Part shown: positions 35,764 through 44,456 of the stretch, one piece after another
How the letters are laid out: each line of letters begins with the position of its first letter
How positions within the stretch are numbered: the first letter of the stretch is position 1
Assembly (NCBI RefSeq): GCF_003384725.1
Contig: NZ_QNVV01000003.1
Span: 62,001 to 126,000, forward strand
Length of the DNA stretch: 64,000 bases
Reading direction: 5' to 3'
Origin: Chryseobacterium pennipullorum
Lineage (GTDB): Bacteria > Bacteroidota > Bacteroidia > Flavobacteriales > Weeksellaceae
The notes under the pieces: model-generated
What the model was told of the DNA's origin: nothing
Database searches by the model: none
The model's input: only the letters and a program-made list of their open reading frames with translations
Program-made: the position numbers and the translations under genes

Positions 35764-36393
35764 TTATGGTAAAGGATCACCAACATTTACAGAGCAAATG
35801 TGCCATGGCTCTCCGTGAGCAGGATTTACTTTTGGTTTTTCTCCCATGGCAAGGTTTTGTGCAGGGGATGGGGCAGGAGCGGTTTGAACGGTATTCTGAA
35901 CCGGTTGAGGCGCAGGGGCAGGCTTACTGTTCAGTGGTTTTCCAACAGGAATATCACAACGGTGTCCCGGCTGCCCGTGAGGAGGGTTCATACCGGGGGC
36001 AGTTTTAATTTCTTTTCCGGCATTATCAATAGCTATTTTTCCTGGAGAAACAGCATTTGGATCAATCTGAATTGCATTGTTTGCTCCTACATTGATGTTT
36101 TGTGAAACCGGAGCTGCAGCAGGCTGGCTGTTCAGGGGCTGTCCTACCGGAATATCACAACGGTGTCCCGGCTGTCCATGCGGAGGATTCATTCCAGGAG
36201 CACTGGCCATAGGGGCAGGGCTGGTATTGGACTGTATTCCTGCCTGGTCCATCAGGGAGGTCCTTGGTGTTGCATTCAATGCGGTTACGGGCTGAATATT
36301 TGCTTCTTCCTTTAAGTAGGTGGCTCTTTCGTCTTTTTTACAAGAGGCTGCCAATAGGGATACAGCCATTAAACCTATACATGTATTCTTCAT
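35764..36393 (-). CDS. Lipoprotein with three NPxHGxPxHxC repeats
   Basis: 209 residues. The lipobox LAASC (Cys18) is followed by KKDER, a surface-export-like signal. The mature protein is Ala/Pro/Gln-rich and low in structure, and holds a repeated motif: APGMNPPHGQPGHRCDIPVG at 66-85, the same block at 133-152, and a degenerate copy KVNPAHGEPWHICSVNVGDP at 188-207. Each copy keeps two His and one Cys, which suggests metal or heme binding. Similar repeats occur in other Flavobacteriia, but I know of no assigned function. It lies upstream of the Cys-rich and HMA-TonB genes on the same strand and has its own promoter box at 36410-36417. Confidence 0.82.
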   Translation of the reverse strand: MKNTCIGLMAVSLLAASCKKDERATYLKEEANIQPVTALNATPRTSLMDQAGIQSNTSPAPMASAPGMNPPHGQPGHRCDIPVGQPLNSQPAAAPVSQNINVGANNAIQIDPNAVSPGKIAIDNAGKEIKTAPGMNPPHGQPGHRCDIPVGKPLNSKPAPAPQPVQNTVQTAPAPSPAQNLAMGEKPKVNPAHGEPWHICSVNVGDPLP

Positions 36394-36407
36394 ATCCTTG
36401 GGTATGA

Positions 36408-36448
36408 AACAAAATTAGCAAAACATTTTGAATTGTTTTGCTAATTTT
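36408..36448 (-). terminator. 15-bp perfect hairpin ending the response-regulator transcript
   Basis: AAAATTAGCAAAACA (36411-36425) and TGTTTTGCTAATTTT (36434-36448) form a perfect 15-bp stem with an 8-base loop. Read on the minus strand it is followed by GTTTC, and the stem itself ends in a T run. It lies 24 bases after the response-regulator stop. Confidence 0.65.
36410..36417 (-). promoter_or_regulatory. TAATTTTG -7 box inside the terminator stem, for the repeat lipoprotein
   Basis: Minus-strand TAATTTTG fits TAnnTTTG and is formed by the distal arm of the preceding terminator. The ATG of the lipoprotein is 17 bases downstream. Terminator and promoter thus share bases. Confidence 0.45.
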
Positions 36449-36471
36449 ATATTTATAATCCGGTTTTCAGA

Positions 36472-37158
36472 TTAATTTTTTACCAGAAGTCTGAATCCTT
36501 CACCGTGAACGTTGATGATCTCCAGTCCTTCGTCATCTTTTAATAATTTACGAAGCTTGGCAATATATACGTCCATACTTCTTGCCGTAAAGTAGTTCTC
36601 TTTTTTCCAGATCTTTCTCAGGGCAAGGTCTCTTGGCATAAAGTCATTTCTGTGAATACAAAGGAGCTTCAGAAGTTCGTTTTCTTTTGGAGATAGTTTG
36701 TATTCTTTATCACCTACTTTTAATTGTCTCAGCATAGAGTCGAAGAAGATGTTACTGATCTTGAACTGTTCCTGCTCTTCATTTTCCAGTGTTGAGCTTC
36801 TCTGAAGAATAGCTTTGATTTTGTATAAAAGAAGTTCGGTATCAAAAGGTTTTGTGATGTAGTCATCAGCGCCCAGTTGATATCCTTTCAATATGTCTTC
36901 TCTCATGTTTCTTGCAGTAAGGAAGATGATCGGTGTATTCTTGTCAATCTTCTTTACATCTTCAGCCAGTGAAAATCCGTCCTTTTTAGGCATCATTACA
37001 TCAAATATGCAGATGTCGAATTCATTTTCTGTAAATTCTTTCAATCCCTGCTCTCCGTCAGTGGCCAGCGTTACTTCAAAATTATTGATCGTTAAATAAT
37101 CTTTAAGCACCGCCCCAAAACTCTGATCGTCCTCTACTAATAATATTCTGTTGCTCAT
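36472..37158 (-). CDS. rprY: OmpR-family response regulator, RprY-like
   Basis: 228 residues. A receiver domain (about 1-120) has the acidic pair ED10-D11, phospho-acceptor Asp53 (IFDVMMPKKDG) and Lys in ITKPFD. A C-terminal winged helix (about 130-226, YKLSPKENELLKLLCIH, ARSMDVYIAKLRKLL, IINVHGEGFRLL) binds DNA. It closely resembles the RprY regulator of Bacteroides and lies 119 bases after a histidine kinase gene on the same strand. The target genes are unknown; the metal-type genes just downstream on the same strand are candidates only by position. Confidence 0.88.
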   Translation of the reverse strand: MSNRILLVEDDQSFGAVLKDYLTINNFEVTLATDGEQGLKEFTENEFDICIFDVMMPKKDGFSLAEDVKKIDKNTPIIFLTARNMREDILKGYQLGADDYITKPFDTELLLYKIKAILQRSSTLENEEQEQFKISNIFFDSMLRQLKVGDKEYKLSPKENELLKLLCIHRNDFMPRDLALRKIWKKENYFTARSMDVYIAKLRKLLKDDEGLEIINVHGEGFRLLVKN

Positions 37159-37277
37159 AATTTTACTAATTAATAATTAACAATTAGAATGAACTTTCTC
37201 ACTCTATCTTCTTATATTTTGATATTTGGTTTACTATTGATATACAATACATGATTGTCAATCATATATTATTTTTT

Positions 37278-38822
37278 TCAGCTCATAGGAAGTTTTATGG
37301 TAAACGTACTTCCATTCCCTTTGTTAGAGTCTACAATAATCTGTCCTTTGTGGAGTTCTACAATCTTTTTTACATAGGATAGGCCCAGTCCCTGTCCTTT
37401 TACGTTATGGATATTTCCGGTCTCTTCTCTGAAGAATTTCTCGAAAATTTTAGTTTTGTTCTGGGTTTCCATTCCCATTCCCTTATCGGATACCTCAATG
37501 ACATACCAATGACCTTCATTCCTTGTTTCTACATGAATTTCAGGAGCTTCAGGGGAGTATTTATTGGCATTGTCCAGCAGGTTGACCAGCATATTGGAAA
37601 TGTGGAACTCATCGATTTTGAACGTATAATGAGTTGCCGTGAATTTCTGGGTCAGGGATCCGTTTCTCTGCTGTACAATAAGATTAAATGATTCTGTGGT
37701 TTTTTTGATGAGCTCCCTTACATTGGTTTCTCTAAGGAACAGCTCTACCTCATTTCTTTCAAGCTTAGACATATTCAGTACGTTTTCCACCTGCTTCTTC
37801 ATCCGTAAGTTCTCCTGTTTGATCAGTTCTGAGTAATATTTTACCTTATCCGGATTGGTTGCGATCTTATCATTAGCCAGAGAATCTGTGGCTACAGAAA
37901 TGGTAGCCAGCGGTGTCTTGAATTCATGTGACATATTGTTGATGAAATCCGTCTTTACTTCCGCAAGCTTCTTCTGCCGCATCATATAATTAATAGAGAT
38001 AATATAAATGCCCAGAATGGTGAGGAGAGAAAGAAATGTTCCTAAAAGCATCGGCCAGTTGTTCATTGCCAGAGAATATTCTTTTTTTGGGAAAACCAGC
38101 GCAAGGCTGTACAATGTATTTTTCTTATCCGTGAAAAGTGGATAGCTGTACGTATTGCTGTCTTTTTTCTCTTTATAGGCCTTATTGGCAATGCTGGTAA
38201 GCTTGTTGTTTCGGTCAATAACTCCATATCCGAATTTTGCAGTGATTCCCCTTATTTTAAGTTCTTTCGCAATCACAGAATCCAGGGATTTAGAGTCTAC
38301 TCTTTTGGTAATGGGAAGATTATTTCCATACACTTTTACAAACTCTTTCATCGAGTAATCACCGGTTTCAATGTCCTGATTGATGTCGGCGGTAAGAAGC
38401 TCACGGTTCGTCGTGTCTCTCTTGATTTTATAAGCGGCTTCATCAGTATATAGAGTGGTGAGCTTTATAGAATCTCCCTTTTTTGAAATCGGAAGCTGTG
38501 TTTTCTCAATAATATTCTTGGAATAGATGATCTGTCTCTGGGTTCCGGAATCTTCCACCTGCTGAATGGTCGTCAGAGAAGGCTGTTTGTTGTTGGCAAG
38601 AATATTTTTTCTGAAATTTTTATAATCCTGATTCAGATATTTATCCGCCTCAATTTCTTCAATACTTTTTGAGGTACTTTCCAAAACAGCATAGACTTTG
38701 TTGGAGAAATCCTGTTCCAGGACGCCATAATAGCCTTTCAGCCAATAAAATTGGAGCGTAACAAAGACAATCAGTGAGATCGTCATAAACACCGAAATTA
38801 TTGGGATGAATTTATTATTCAT
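37278..38822 (-). CDS. rprX: Sensor histidine kinase, RprX-like
   Basis: 514 residues. TM1 (about 7-27), a periplasmic sensor region of ~225 residues, TM2 (about 257-279), then a HisKA domain with phospho-acceptor His299 (FINNMSHEFKTPLATISVA) and a HATPase domain with N box (LLDNANKYSPEAPEIHVET), G1 (VSDKGMGM) and G2 (VKGQGLGLSYVKKI). It is the cognate partner of the response regulator downstream. Layout and length match the RprX family. The signal sensed is not visible from the sequence. Confidence 0.9.
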   Translation of the reverse strand: MNNKFIPIISVFMTISLIVFVTLQFYWLKGYYGVLEQDFSNKVYAVLESTSKSIEEIEADKYLNQDYKNFRKNILANNKQPSLTTIQQVEDSGTQRQIIYSKNIIEKTQLPISKKGDSIKLTTLYTDEAAYKIKRDTTNRELLTADINQDIETGDYSMKEFVKVYGNNLPITKRVDSKSLDSVIAKELKIRGITAKFGYGVIDRNNKLTSIANKAYKEKKDSNTYSYPLFTDKKNTLYSLALVFPKKEYSLAMNNWPMLLGTFLSLLTILGIYIISINYMMRQKKLAEVKTDFINNMSHEFKTPLATISVATDSLANDKIATNPDKVKYYSELIKQENLRMKKQVENVLNMSKLERNEVELFLRETNVRELIKKTTESFNLIVQQRNGSLTQKFTATHYTFKIDEFHISNMLVNLLDNANKYSPEAPEIHVETRNEGHWYVIEVSDKGMGMETQNKTKIFEKFFREETGNIHNVKGQGLGLSYVKKIVELHKGQIIVDSNKGNGSTFTIKLPMS

Positions 38823-39021
38823 TACTTAAATATATATGTTTTGGAAAAATGAATGTTAAAATTAATTGTTTTAAGACTACATAAACAAAAAACGAGCCAG
38901 AAAATTGTTTTATTTTTCTTAAAAGAGTGTTTTTTAACAATTATTTAGGAATTATCCTTTACTTGTCATATGAAAAGTCCTGTCAGCAATTAAATTGTTA
39001 ACTTTATTAAAAATAATACTT

Positions 39022-39522
39022 ATGGAATCTAATATCATTTTCAACAAAGATTTTGACGCCAACACGGCCTATGTGATGAAGGTTTATGATGCAGAGGTCT
39101 CAGAAGTCTGGAGCCATTTTACCCAGGCGGAATTACTTGACCAATGGTGGGGACCAAAGCCATGGAGATGTGAAACTTTAAAACAGAATTTTAAAGAAGG
39201 CGGACTCTGGTTGTATACCATGATTGGTCCCAACGGAGAAAAAGCAGGTTATTCCCGGTCTGAGTATGGGGAAATTATGGAGCACAGAAGTATAGACTGG
39301 ACCAGTGCTTTTTGTGATGAAGAAGGAAATGTGGCAGAAGGAGCTCCACAGTCAAAATGGCTGATTGGCTTTACAGGAGTGGAAGAGGGAACAAAAGTTA
39401 CCGTCAATATCCATTATCCGTCACAGGAAGTGATGAAGCAGGTGTTGGATATGGGATTTGAAGAAGGATTTAAAATGGGACTGAATCAGCTTGATGAGCT
39501 TCTGTCTGATTCAAAAGTATAA
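39022..39522 (+). CDS. AHSA1/SRPBCC-family protein
   Basis: 166 residues, soluble. The START/SRPBCC fold of the AHSA1 (activator of Hsp90 ATPase homologue 1-like) family shows in VSEVWSHFTQAELLDQWWGP (about residues 26-45), FKEGGLWLYTMIGPNGEK and TKVTVNIHYPS. These proteins bind small hydrophobic ligands; the specific role is unknown. The ATG at 39022 is chosen over one at 38995, whose extra nine residues are hydrophobic and not part of the fold. It is a monocistronic gene divergent from the sensor kinase. Confidence 0.85.
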   Translation: MESNIIFNKDFDANTAYVMKVYDAEVSEVWSHFTQAELLDQWWGPKPWRCETLKQNFKEGGLWLYTMIGPNGEKAGYSRSEYGEIMEHRSIDWTSAFCDEEGNVAEGAPQSKWLIGFTGVEEGTKVTVNIHYPSQEVMKQVLDMGFEEGFKMGLNQLDELLSDSKV

Positions 39523-39630
39523 ACTCAGGAATTTCAAATGAAAGGAAATCTAGGGCTCGAATAATTTGAAAGGTAATTAACAGACCGTCTAAAGGGATAC
39601 TCTATATTTCCATTGCATTCTTCAGAATAT

Positions 39631-39662
39631 AAAAAACAGGGACAAGCTTTATTTGTCCCTGT
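39631..39662 (-). terminator. Bidirectional hairpin, strongest for the minus strand
   Basis: ACAGGGACAA (39636-39645) pairs perfectly with TTGTCCCTGT (39653-39662). On the minus strand it ends in TTTTTTAT, terminating the 39727-40068 gene. On the plus strand the tail (ATAATTTG) is weaker but may stop the AHSA1-family transcript. Confidence 0.75.
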
Positions 39663-39726
39663 ATAATTTGTTATTTGATCGTAATGTAATTTGCTGGTAT
39701 CAGCCTCCAGGTCAGTGTGCTTCAGA

Positions 39727-40068
39727 TTAAATCAGTTTTTCCTCCTGAAAATACTGAATAATTGCTTTTTTCATAAGAAGCGACTGCTCATTCGGTCTGA
39801 GCTCCGGAAGGTCTTCCAGCTTTTCAAATTGTGGCCACCCGTCTTCATAATGCGTGAATTTGTAATATCCAAATGGTTCAAGCAGCCTGCAGACTGCAAT
39901 ATGGATAAGGTTGACCTTGTCTTCTTTTGTGTATTTCTGCTGGCCGCTTCCCAGCTCCTGCAACCCGATCAAAAATAAAAGGGTTTCGATGGGAGGATTC
40001 TTTTCAGTCTGGAAGTTGTCTTCAAAAAACTGTTCTATTTTTTTCCAATATTCGGATTCGTTGATCAT
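39727..40068 (-). CDS. Conserved hypothetical protein
   Basis: 113 residues, soluble and acidic, with no signal peptide or membrane segment (MINESEYWKKIEQFFED, LLFLIGLQELGSGQQKY, VCRLLEPFGYYKFTHYEDGW). I do not recognise a named family, though the composition and tight packing suggest a genuine conserved flavobacterial gene. It lies downstream of oligopeptidase B's 3' end with its own 110-base leader, and a terminator follows. Confidence 0.65.
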   Translation of the reverse strand: MINESEYWKKIEQFFEDNFQTEKNPPIETLLFLIGLQELGSGQQKYTKEDKVNLIHIAVCRLLEPFGYYKFTHYEDGWPQFEKLEDLPELRPNEQSLLMKKAIIQYFQEEKLI

Positions 40069-40178
40069 AATTTTGTCAATGATAATTAAATAATAAAGCT
40101 AATGCTCCATCGTTTTTCCTGTTGAAGAAATTCTTTTAATAACTTTTCAGTGTCAGTTTACTATATGATGTTTTGTCA

Positions 40179-42224
40179 TTACGATTCAGCATCAATCTTC
40201 AGAAGGAATGCATATTCCAGAGCATCTTCTTTCAAAGATTCAAATCTTCCGCTTGCGCCTCCGTGACCCGAGCTCATATCTGTTTTGAAAACCAGAATAT
40301 TCTGATCTGTTTTTAGTTCACGTAATTTGGCAGTCCATTTTGCCGGCTCCCAATATTGTACCTGGGAATCATGGAATCCGGTAGTAATGAGCATATGCGG
40401 ATAGTCTTTCGCCTCTACGTTGTCATAGGGAGAGTACGCCTTCATATAATGATAGTATTCTTCGTCATTTGGATTGCCCCATTCATCGTATTCCCCGGTT
40501 GTTAAAGGGATGGTGTCATCCAGCATGGTGGTGACCACATCTACGAAAGGAACCTGTGCAACGATCCCATTGAATAACTGAGGTTCATAATTGACTACTG
40601 CACCTACCAAAAGTCCTCCGGCACTGCCGCCCATAGCATAAAGATGCTTTGAAGAAGTGTAATTTTCCTGTATCAGATACTTTCCGGCATCAATAAAGTC
40701 AAAGAATGTATTTTTCTTAAACAACATTTTTCCATCTTCATACCATTCTCTTCCCAGATATTCTCCACCACGGATATGGGCAATCGCATAAATGAAACCC
40801 CTGTCCAGGATAGAAAGCCTTACATTCGAAAAGCTTGCGTCTACGGTGTGTCCGTAACTTCCGTACCCATATAGGAGAAGTGGGGTATCCGCAGATTTTT
40901 TCGTGTCTTTATGATAGACCAGTGAAATCGGAACTTTTGTTTTTCCGTCCCTTGAATCTGCCCATATTCTTTCAGAAATATAATTTTCAGGGAAAAAATT
41001 TCCACCCAACACTTCCTGTTGCTTCAAAAGGACGGTTGTTTTATCTTCCATATTGTGCTCATACGTAGAGCCGGGCTGTGTCAAAGAAGTATAGCCATAG
41101 CGAAGAACTTTGGTGTCAAATTCGAGGTTGATCCCTATATATGCTGTGTAGGTAGGATCGGAAAACGGGAGATAATAGGATTTCTGTGTTTTTTCATCAA
41201 TGATTTTGATCTGCAGCAATCCTTTCTCTCTTTCCTCAAGGACGAGGTAATCCCGGAAAATTTCAAAACCTTCCAGTAAAACTTCAGCACGGTGCGGAAT
41301 CACATCCACCCAGTTTTCCATCCCACAATGAGTGATTTTGGTTTTTACGATTTTAAAATTAAAGGCATCGTCGGCATTGGTGATAATGTAGAACTCATCT
41401 TCATAATGTTCTACAGAATATTCCAGATCATCAATCCTTGGCTGGATAACCGTCCAATCTGCAAATACATTGTCAGAAGGAATGAACCGGTGTTCATCAG
41501 AAATGGTGCTTGAACTGGCAATGAAAATATACTGTAAAGATTTTGTTTTAAATACATTGACATCAAAGGTTTCGTCTTCCTCATGGAAGATCAGAACATC
41601 TTGGGAAGAATCAGTGCCCAGCTGGTGCCTGTACACCTGGAACGCCCGTAAACTTTTATCTTTTCTGATATAAAAAACGTGCTCGTTGTCATTAGCCCAT
41701 ACTGCCTTTCCGGTAGTATTCGGAATCGTATCCGGAAGGATCTCTCCTGTTTTTAAATTTTTGAAGTTTAAAGTATAGATTCTCCGTCCTACGTTGTCTG
41801 AAGAAAAAGAGGCCAGCTCATTGCCCGGGCTTACCGCCACGCTTCCGACTTCAAAGAAATTTTCACCTTCTGCTAATAGATTGACATCAAGTACAATTTC
41901 CTCCGGATTGTCCAGACTCTTATGCTTTCTGCAGAAGATAGGGTATTCCTTACCTTCTTCATACCGCACAATATACCAGTATTCATTAAAAAAATAGGGA
42001 AGCGATTCGTCATCTTTCTTGTAGCGGGCCTTCATCTCCTCAAAAAGCTCTTCCTGAAGATCCTGGGTATCTTTCATGATGAATTCTTCATAAGCATTTT
42101 CTTCTTCAAGATATTGGGTGACTTCAGGATTTTCCCTTTCATTAAGCCAGAAGTAATTGTCAACTCTTCTGTCACCGTGTTTTTCAAGTGTTTTTTCTAT
42201 TTTTTTTGCCTGTGGAGCTCTCAT
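40179..42224 (-). CDS. ptrB: Oligopeptidase B (S9A prolyl oligopeptidase family)
   Basis: 681 residues, no signal peptide, cytoplasmic. The N-terminal beta-propeller starts with RRVDNYFWLNERENPEV. The C-terminal alpha/beta-hydrolase (from about residue 440, LLLYGYGSYGHTVDASFSN) has nucleophile Ser in MGGSAGGLLVGAV (about 530), Asp in GFHDSQVQYWEPAKW and His in SSGHGGASGRF. These match the S9A catalytic triad and the oligopeptidase B subgroup, which cleaves small peptides after basic residues. It appears monocistronic. The length is as expected for the family. Confidence 0.92.
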   Translation of the reverse strand: MRAPQAKKIEKTLEKHGDRRVDNYFWLNERENPEVTQYLEEENAYEEFIMKDTQDLQEELFEEMKARYKKDDESLPYFFNEYWYIVRYEEGKEYPIFCRKHKSLDNPEEIVLDVNLLAEGENFFEVGSVAVSPGNELASFSSDNVGRRIYTLNFKNLKTGEILPDTIPNTTGKAVWANDNEHVFYIRKDKSLRAFQVYRHQLGTDSSQDVLIFHEEDETFDVNVFKTKSLQYIFIASSSTISDEHRFIPSDNVFADWTVIQPRIDDLEYSVEHYEDEFYIITNADDAFNFKIVKTKITHCGMENWVDVIPHRAEVLLEGFEIFRDYLVLEEREKGLLQIKIIDEKTQKSYYLPFSDPTYTAYIGINLEFDTKVLRYGYTSLTQPGSTYEHNMEDKTTVLLKQQEVLGGNFFPENYISERIWADSRDGKTKVPISLVYHKDTKKSADTPLLLYGYGSYGHTVDASFSNVRLSILDRGFIYAIAHIRGGEYLGREWYEDGKMLFKKNTFFDFIDAGKYLIQENYTSSKHLYAMGGSAGGLLVGAVVNYEPQLFNGIVAQVPFVDVVTTMLDDTIPLTTGEYDEWGNPNDEEYYHYMKAYSPYDNVEAKDYPHMLITTGFHDSQVQYWEPAKWTAKLRELKTDQNILVFKTDMSSGHGGASGRFESLKEDALEYAFLLKIDAES

Positions 42225-42325
42225 CAGATTAATTAATTATTTGTACTTCCCAGTATATTTTTCTCCTTAAAAAGAGTTTTTATACAGGAATTTTATTTCA
42301 ATGTTAATTCTTGTTCAAATATAAG

Positions 42326-42353
42326 AAAGGCTATCAGATTTTTGATAGCCTTT
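42326..42353 (-). terminator. Hairpin after the T9SS cargo gene
   Basis: AAAGGCTATCA (42326-42336) pairs perfectly with TGATAGCCTTT (42343-42353) around a 6-base loop, 22 bases after the stop of the minus-strand gene. The T-rich tail on that strand is interrupted (CTTATATTT). Confidence 0.65.
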
Positions 42354-42375
42354 ATACCTAATATTGATAATCGTG

Positions 42376-43512
42376 TTATTTTTTTACTGTTTTTATTGTT
42401 TTCACAGTCCCGTCATTCATTTTTAAGGTCACAAAATATACGCCTGTTTTTAATTCTCCCAACTGAAGAGAGGAAGATGGTTTTTCAATGGTTTTAACCA
42501 CTCTGCCCAAAGCGTCAGTGATAGAAGCTGATTCTACTTTGGATACATCGGAAATGTTCAGCACGTCCGTGAAAGGATTTGGAGATACCTGAATCTTTTG
42601 GGTGCTGTTGGATACCTCATGAGTGGATAATGCCGCATCATAAGCTGCAATCTGGAATTCTCCGTTGTCTGTGTCAGATTCATATTTCCAAACACTGATG
42701 TACAAAGTTGCTCCGGGAGTCTGCCCGGTTAAATTGATTAGGGAAAAGCTTCCTTCGCCATCATCATCGTCACATTCAATTTCTGTTAAGGATCCGCAGG
42801 TTCCGCTGTAGACAGTAAGTACCGAGTCTGTAAAGGAAGAATTGGATGCTTCACGGGTTTCAATACTGATGTTCCCGCTGGGAGGAACCACTACGGTAAA
42901 CCAAACATTATCGGCAGCGTCCACCTGACAGGAAGGAGGGGTTCCGTCAATAGTAGTTCCTTCGTTACTGAACGTAGAAACAGCAGCATCAAAAGTAGTT
43001 CCTGCCGTTAATGGTATTGCCTGGGAACAATTATCATTGGTTGGCGGCTGAAATTGATAGGCAGAAATCTGAAATTCACCGCTATCGGTATCAGAATCAT
43101 ATTTCCATACATTGATGTATAAAGTAGTGCCCGGAGCTTGTCCGGTTAAGGTAACAAGAGAGAAAAAATCTTGTCCGCTATCGTCATCACAGGCGATTTC
43201 TGTTAATGTACCGCAGGCTCCACTATAAACGGTAAGTACTGAATCATCAAAAGAAGAACCTGTAAGTTCCTGGGTTTCTATTTTAAGATTTCCACTCGCA
43301 GGGACTACGACTTTAAACCAGGTATTGTCTACTGCATCTGAATTGCAGGCAGGAGGATTCCCGTCGGTAGTTGCGCCTACATTGGTAGATGTAATGGCTC
43401 CCGAAGTAAAATCTGTTCCCACTGTTAACAACGTAGCTCCGGAACATTCGTCGTTTTGGGCGTTGATTAATGTTATTGTTAATAATAACAAACATAGTAA
43501 TAGTTTTTTCAT
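42376..43512 (-). CDS. Secreted T9SS cargo protein with two duplicated beta-domains
   Basis: 378 residues. A signal peptide (MKKLLLCLLLLTITLINAQ) is followed by two ~145-residue copies of one domain (about 20-160 and 161-300). Each opens with an NDxCSxA motif, a DGxPPxC block, VDNTWFKVVVP or ADNVWFTVVVP, an acidic DDD run, and YINVWKYDSDTDSGEFQI or its near copy. The build resembles PPC/jelly-roll adhesion domains with possible calcium sites in the Asp runs. A type IX C-terminal sorting domain follows (about 310-378, VSPNPFTDVLNI to KTIKTVKK). It is probably a surface or released adhesin-like protein; no enzyme motif is seen. Confidence 0.82.
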   Translation of the reverse strand: MKKLLLCLLLLTITLINAQNDECSGATLLTVGTDFTSGAITSTNVGATTDGNPPACNSDAVDNTWFKVVVPASGNLKIETQELTGSSFDDSVLTVYSGACGTLTEIACDDDSGQDFFSLVTLTGQAPGTTLYINVWKYDSDTDSGEFQISAYQFQPPTNDNCSQAIPLTAGTTFDAAVSTFSNEGTTIDGTPPSCQVDAADNVWFTVVVPPSGNISIETREASNSSFTDSVLTVYSGTCGSLTEIECDDDDGEGSFSLINLTGQTPGATLYISVWKYESDTDNGEFQIAAYDAALSTHEVSNSTQKIQVSPNPFTDVLNISDVSKVESASITDALGRVVKTIEKPSSSLQLGELKTGVYFVTLKMNDGTVKTIKTVKK

Positions 43513-43650
43513 AATAATTTTTTTAAATTTTTAACATTGTGTAAATAATAACACATAAATGTATTAAATAAATTAAAATGAATAATGAAAAATAAATTTA
43601 TTTTTGAGCCAGCAAAAAGGATGTGGTCTGCTGCTGCTTATGATAGATGC

Positions 43651-43686
43651 AAAAACGCCAGCTTTTCCAAAGAAAAGCTGGCGTTT
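43651..43686 (-). terminator. Strong intrinsic terminator after hemD
   Basis: A 15-bp perfect stem (43653-43667 with 43672-43686) around a 4-base loop is followed by TTTTTGC on the minus strand. It lies 18 bases after the hemD stop. Confidence 0.85.
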
Positions 43687-43703
43687 GACAGATGTATTAA
43701 AGG

Positions 43704-44453
43704 CTATTTATGAAGAGCCTTAATGTATTTTTCAAGGGCCATTGTCATAGAAGGAGTTTCCTTCGTAGGCGCCATTAAGTCTACTTTTAATCCTGCTTCT
43801 TCTGCAGCGGCTAAAGTCGTGTTTCCGAAAACGCCGATCTTTGTTTCTTCCTGCTTGAATTCCGGGAAATTTTGCTGTAAAGATTTGATTCCCTGCGGGC
43901 TGAAGAAGATCAGCATGTCATAATCTTTGATGTTGATATCCGTAAGATCACTGCATACAGTACGGTACATGATTGCTCTTGTCCATTCCACATTGGCAGA
44001 ATCCATGGTTTTTATAGTATCCGGGCTTAAGACATCTGAGGAGGGCAACAGATATTTTTCAGTAGGAAACTTTTTGAAAAGAGGAAGCAGGTCTGAGAAG
44101 TTTTTTTCACCAAAGCTGATTTTTCTTTTTCGGTATACAATATGTTTCTGAAGATAGTTGGCAATTGCTTCCGACTGACAGATATATCTCATGGTATCCG
44201 GAACCGCAAATCGCAGTTCTTCTGCAAGTCTGAAGTAATGGTCAATAGCATTTTTACTGGTAAAAATAATACCGGTATACTGAGTCAGATCTATTTTCTG
44301 TGTTCTGAGCTCTTTATTATCTACCCCCTCGACATGGATAAATGGACGGAAATCAATCTTTATTTTTTCCTTCTTTGCAATATCCAGATATGGAGAAGAC
44401 TCACTAGGCGCTGGTTGAGAAACCAATATAGACTTTATTCTCATCATTGACAT
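43704..44453 (-). CDS. hemD: Uroporphyrinogen-III synthase
   Basis: 249 residues, cytoplasmic. It cyclises hydroxymethylbilane to uroporphyrinogen III in heme synthesis. The two-lobed HemD fold is visible in IIFTSKNAIDHYFRLA (about 62-77), the linker region KYLLPSSDVLSPDTIKTM, and DMLIFFSPQGIKSLQQNF followed by IGVFGNTTLAAAEEAGLKVD. Its start is 3 bases after the DUF4271 stop, a conserved flavobacterial pair, so co-translation is likely. Other heme genes are not in this window. Confidence 0.9.
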   Translation of the reverse strand: MSMMRIKSILVSQPAPSESSPYLDIAKKEKIKIDFRPFIHVEGVDNKELRTQKIDLTQYTGIIFTSKNAIDHYFRLAEELRFAVPDTMRYICQSEAIANYLQKHIVYRKRKISFGEKNFSDLLPLFKKFPTEKYLLPSSDVLSPDTIKTMDSANVEWTRAIMYRTVCSDLTDINIKDYDMLIFFSPQGIKSLQQNFPEFKQEETKIGVFGNTTLAAAEEAGLKVDLMAPTKETPSMTMALEKYIKALHK

Positions 44454-44456
44454 TTA

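Noticed and set aside
35730..36295. Open frames on the plus strand across the repeat lipoprotein gene
   Set aside because: They arise from the reverse complement of the Pro/Gly/Ala-rich repeats and lack domains or signals.
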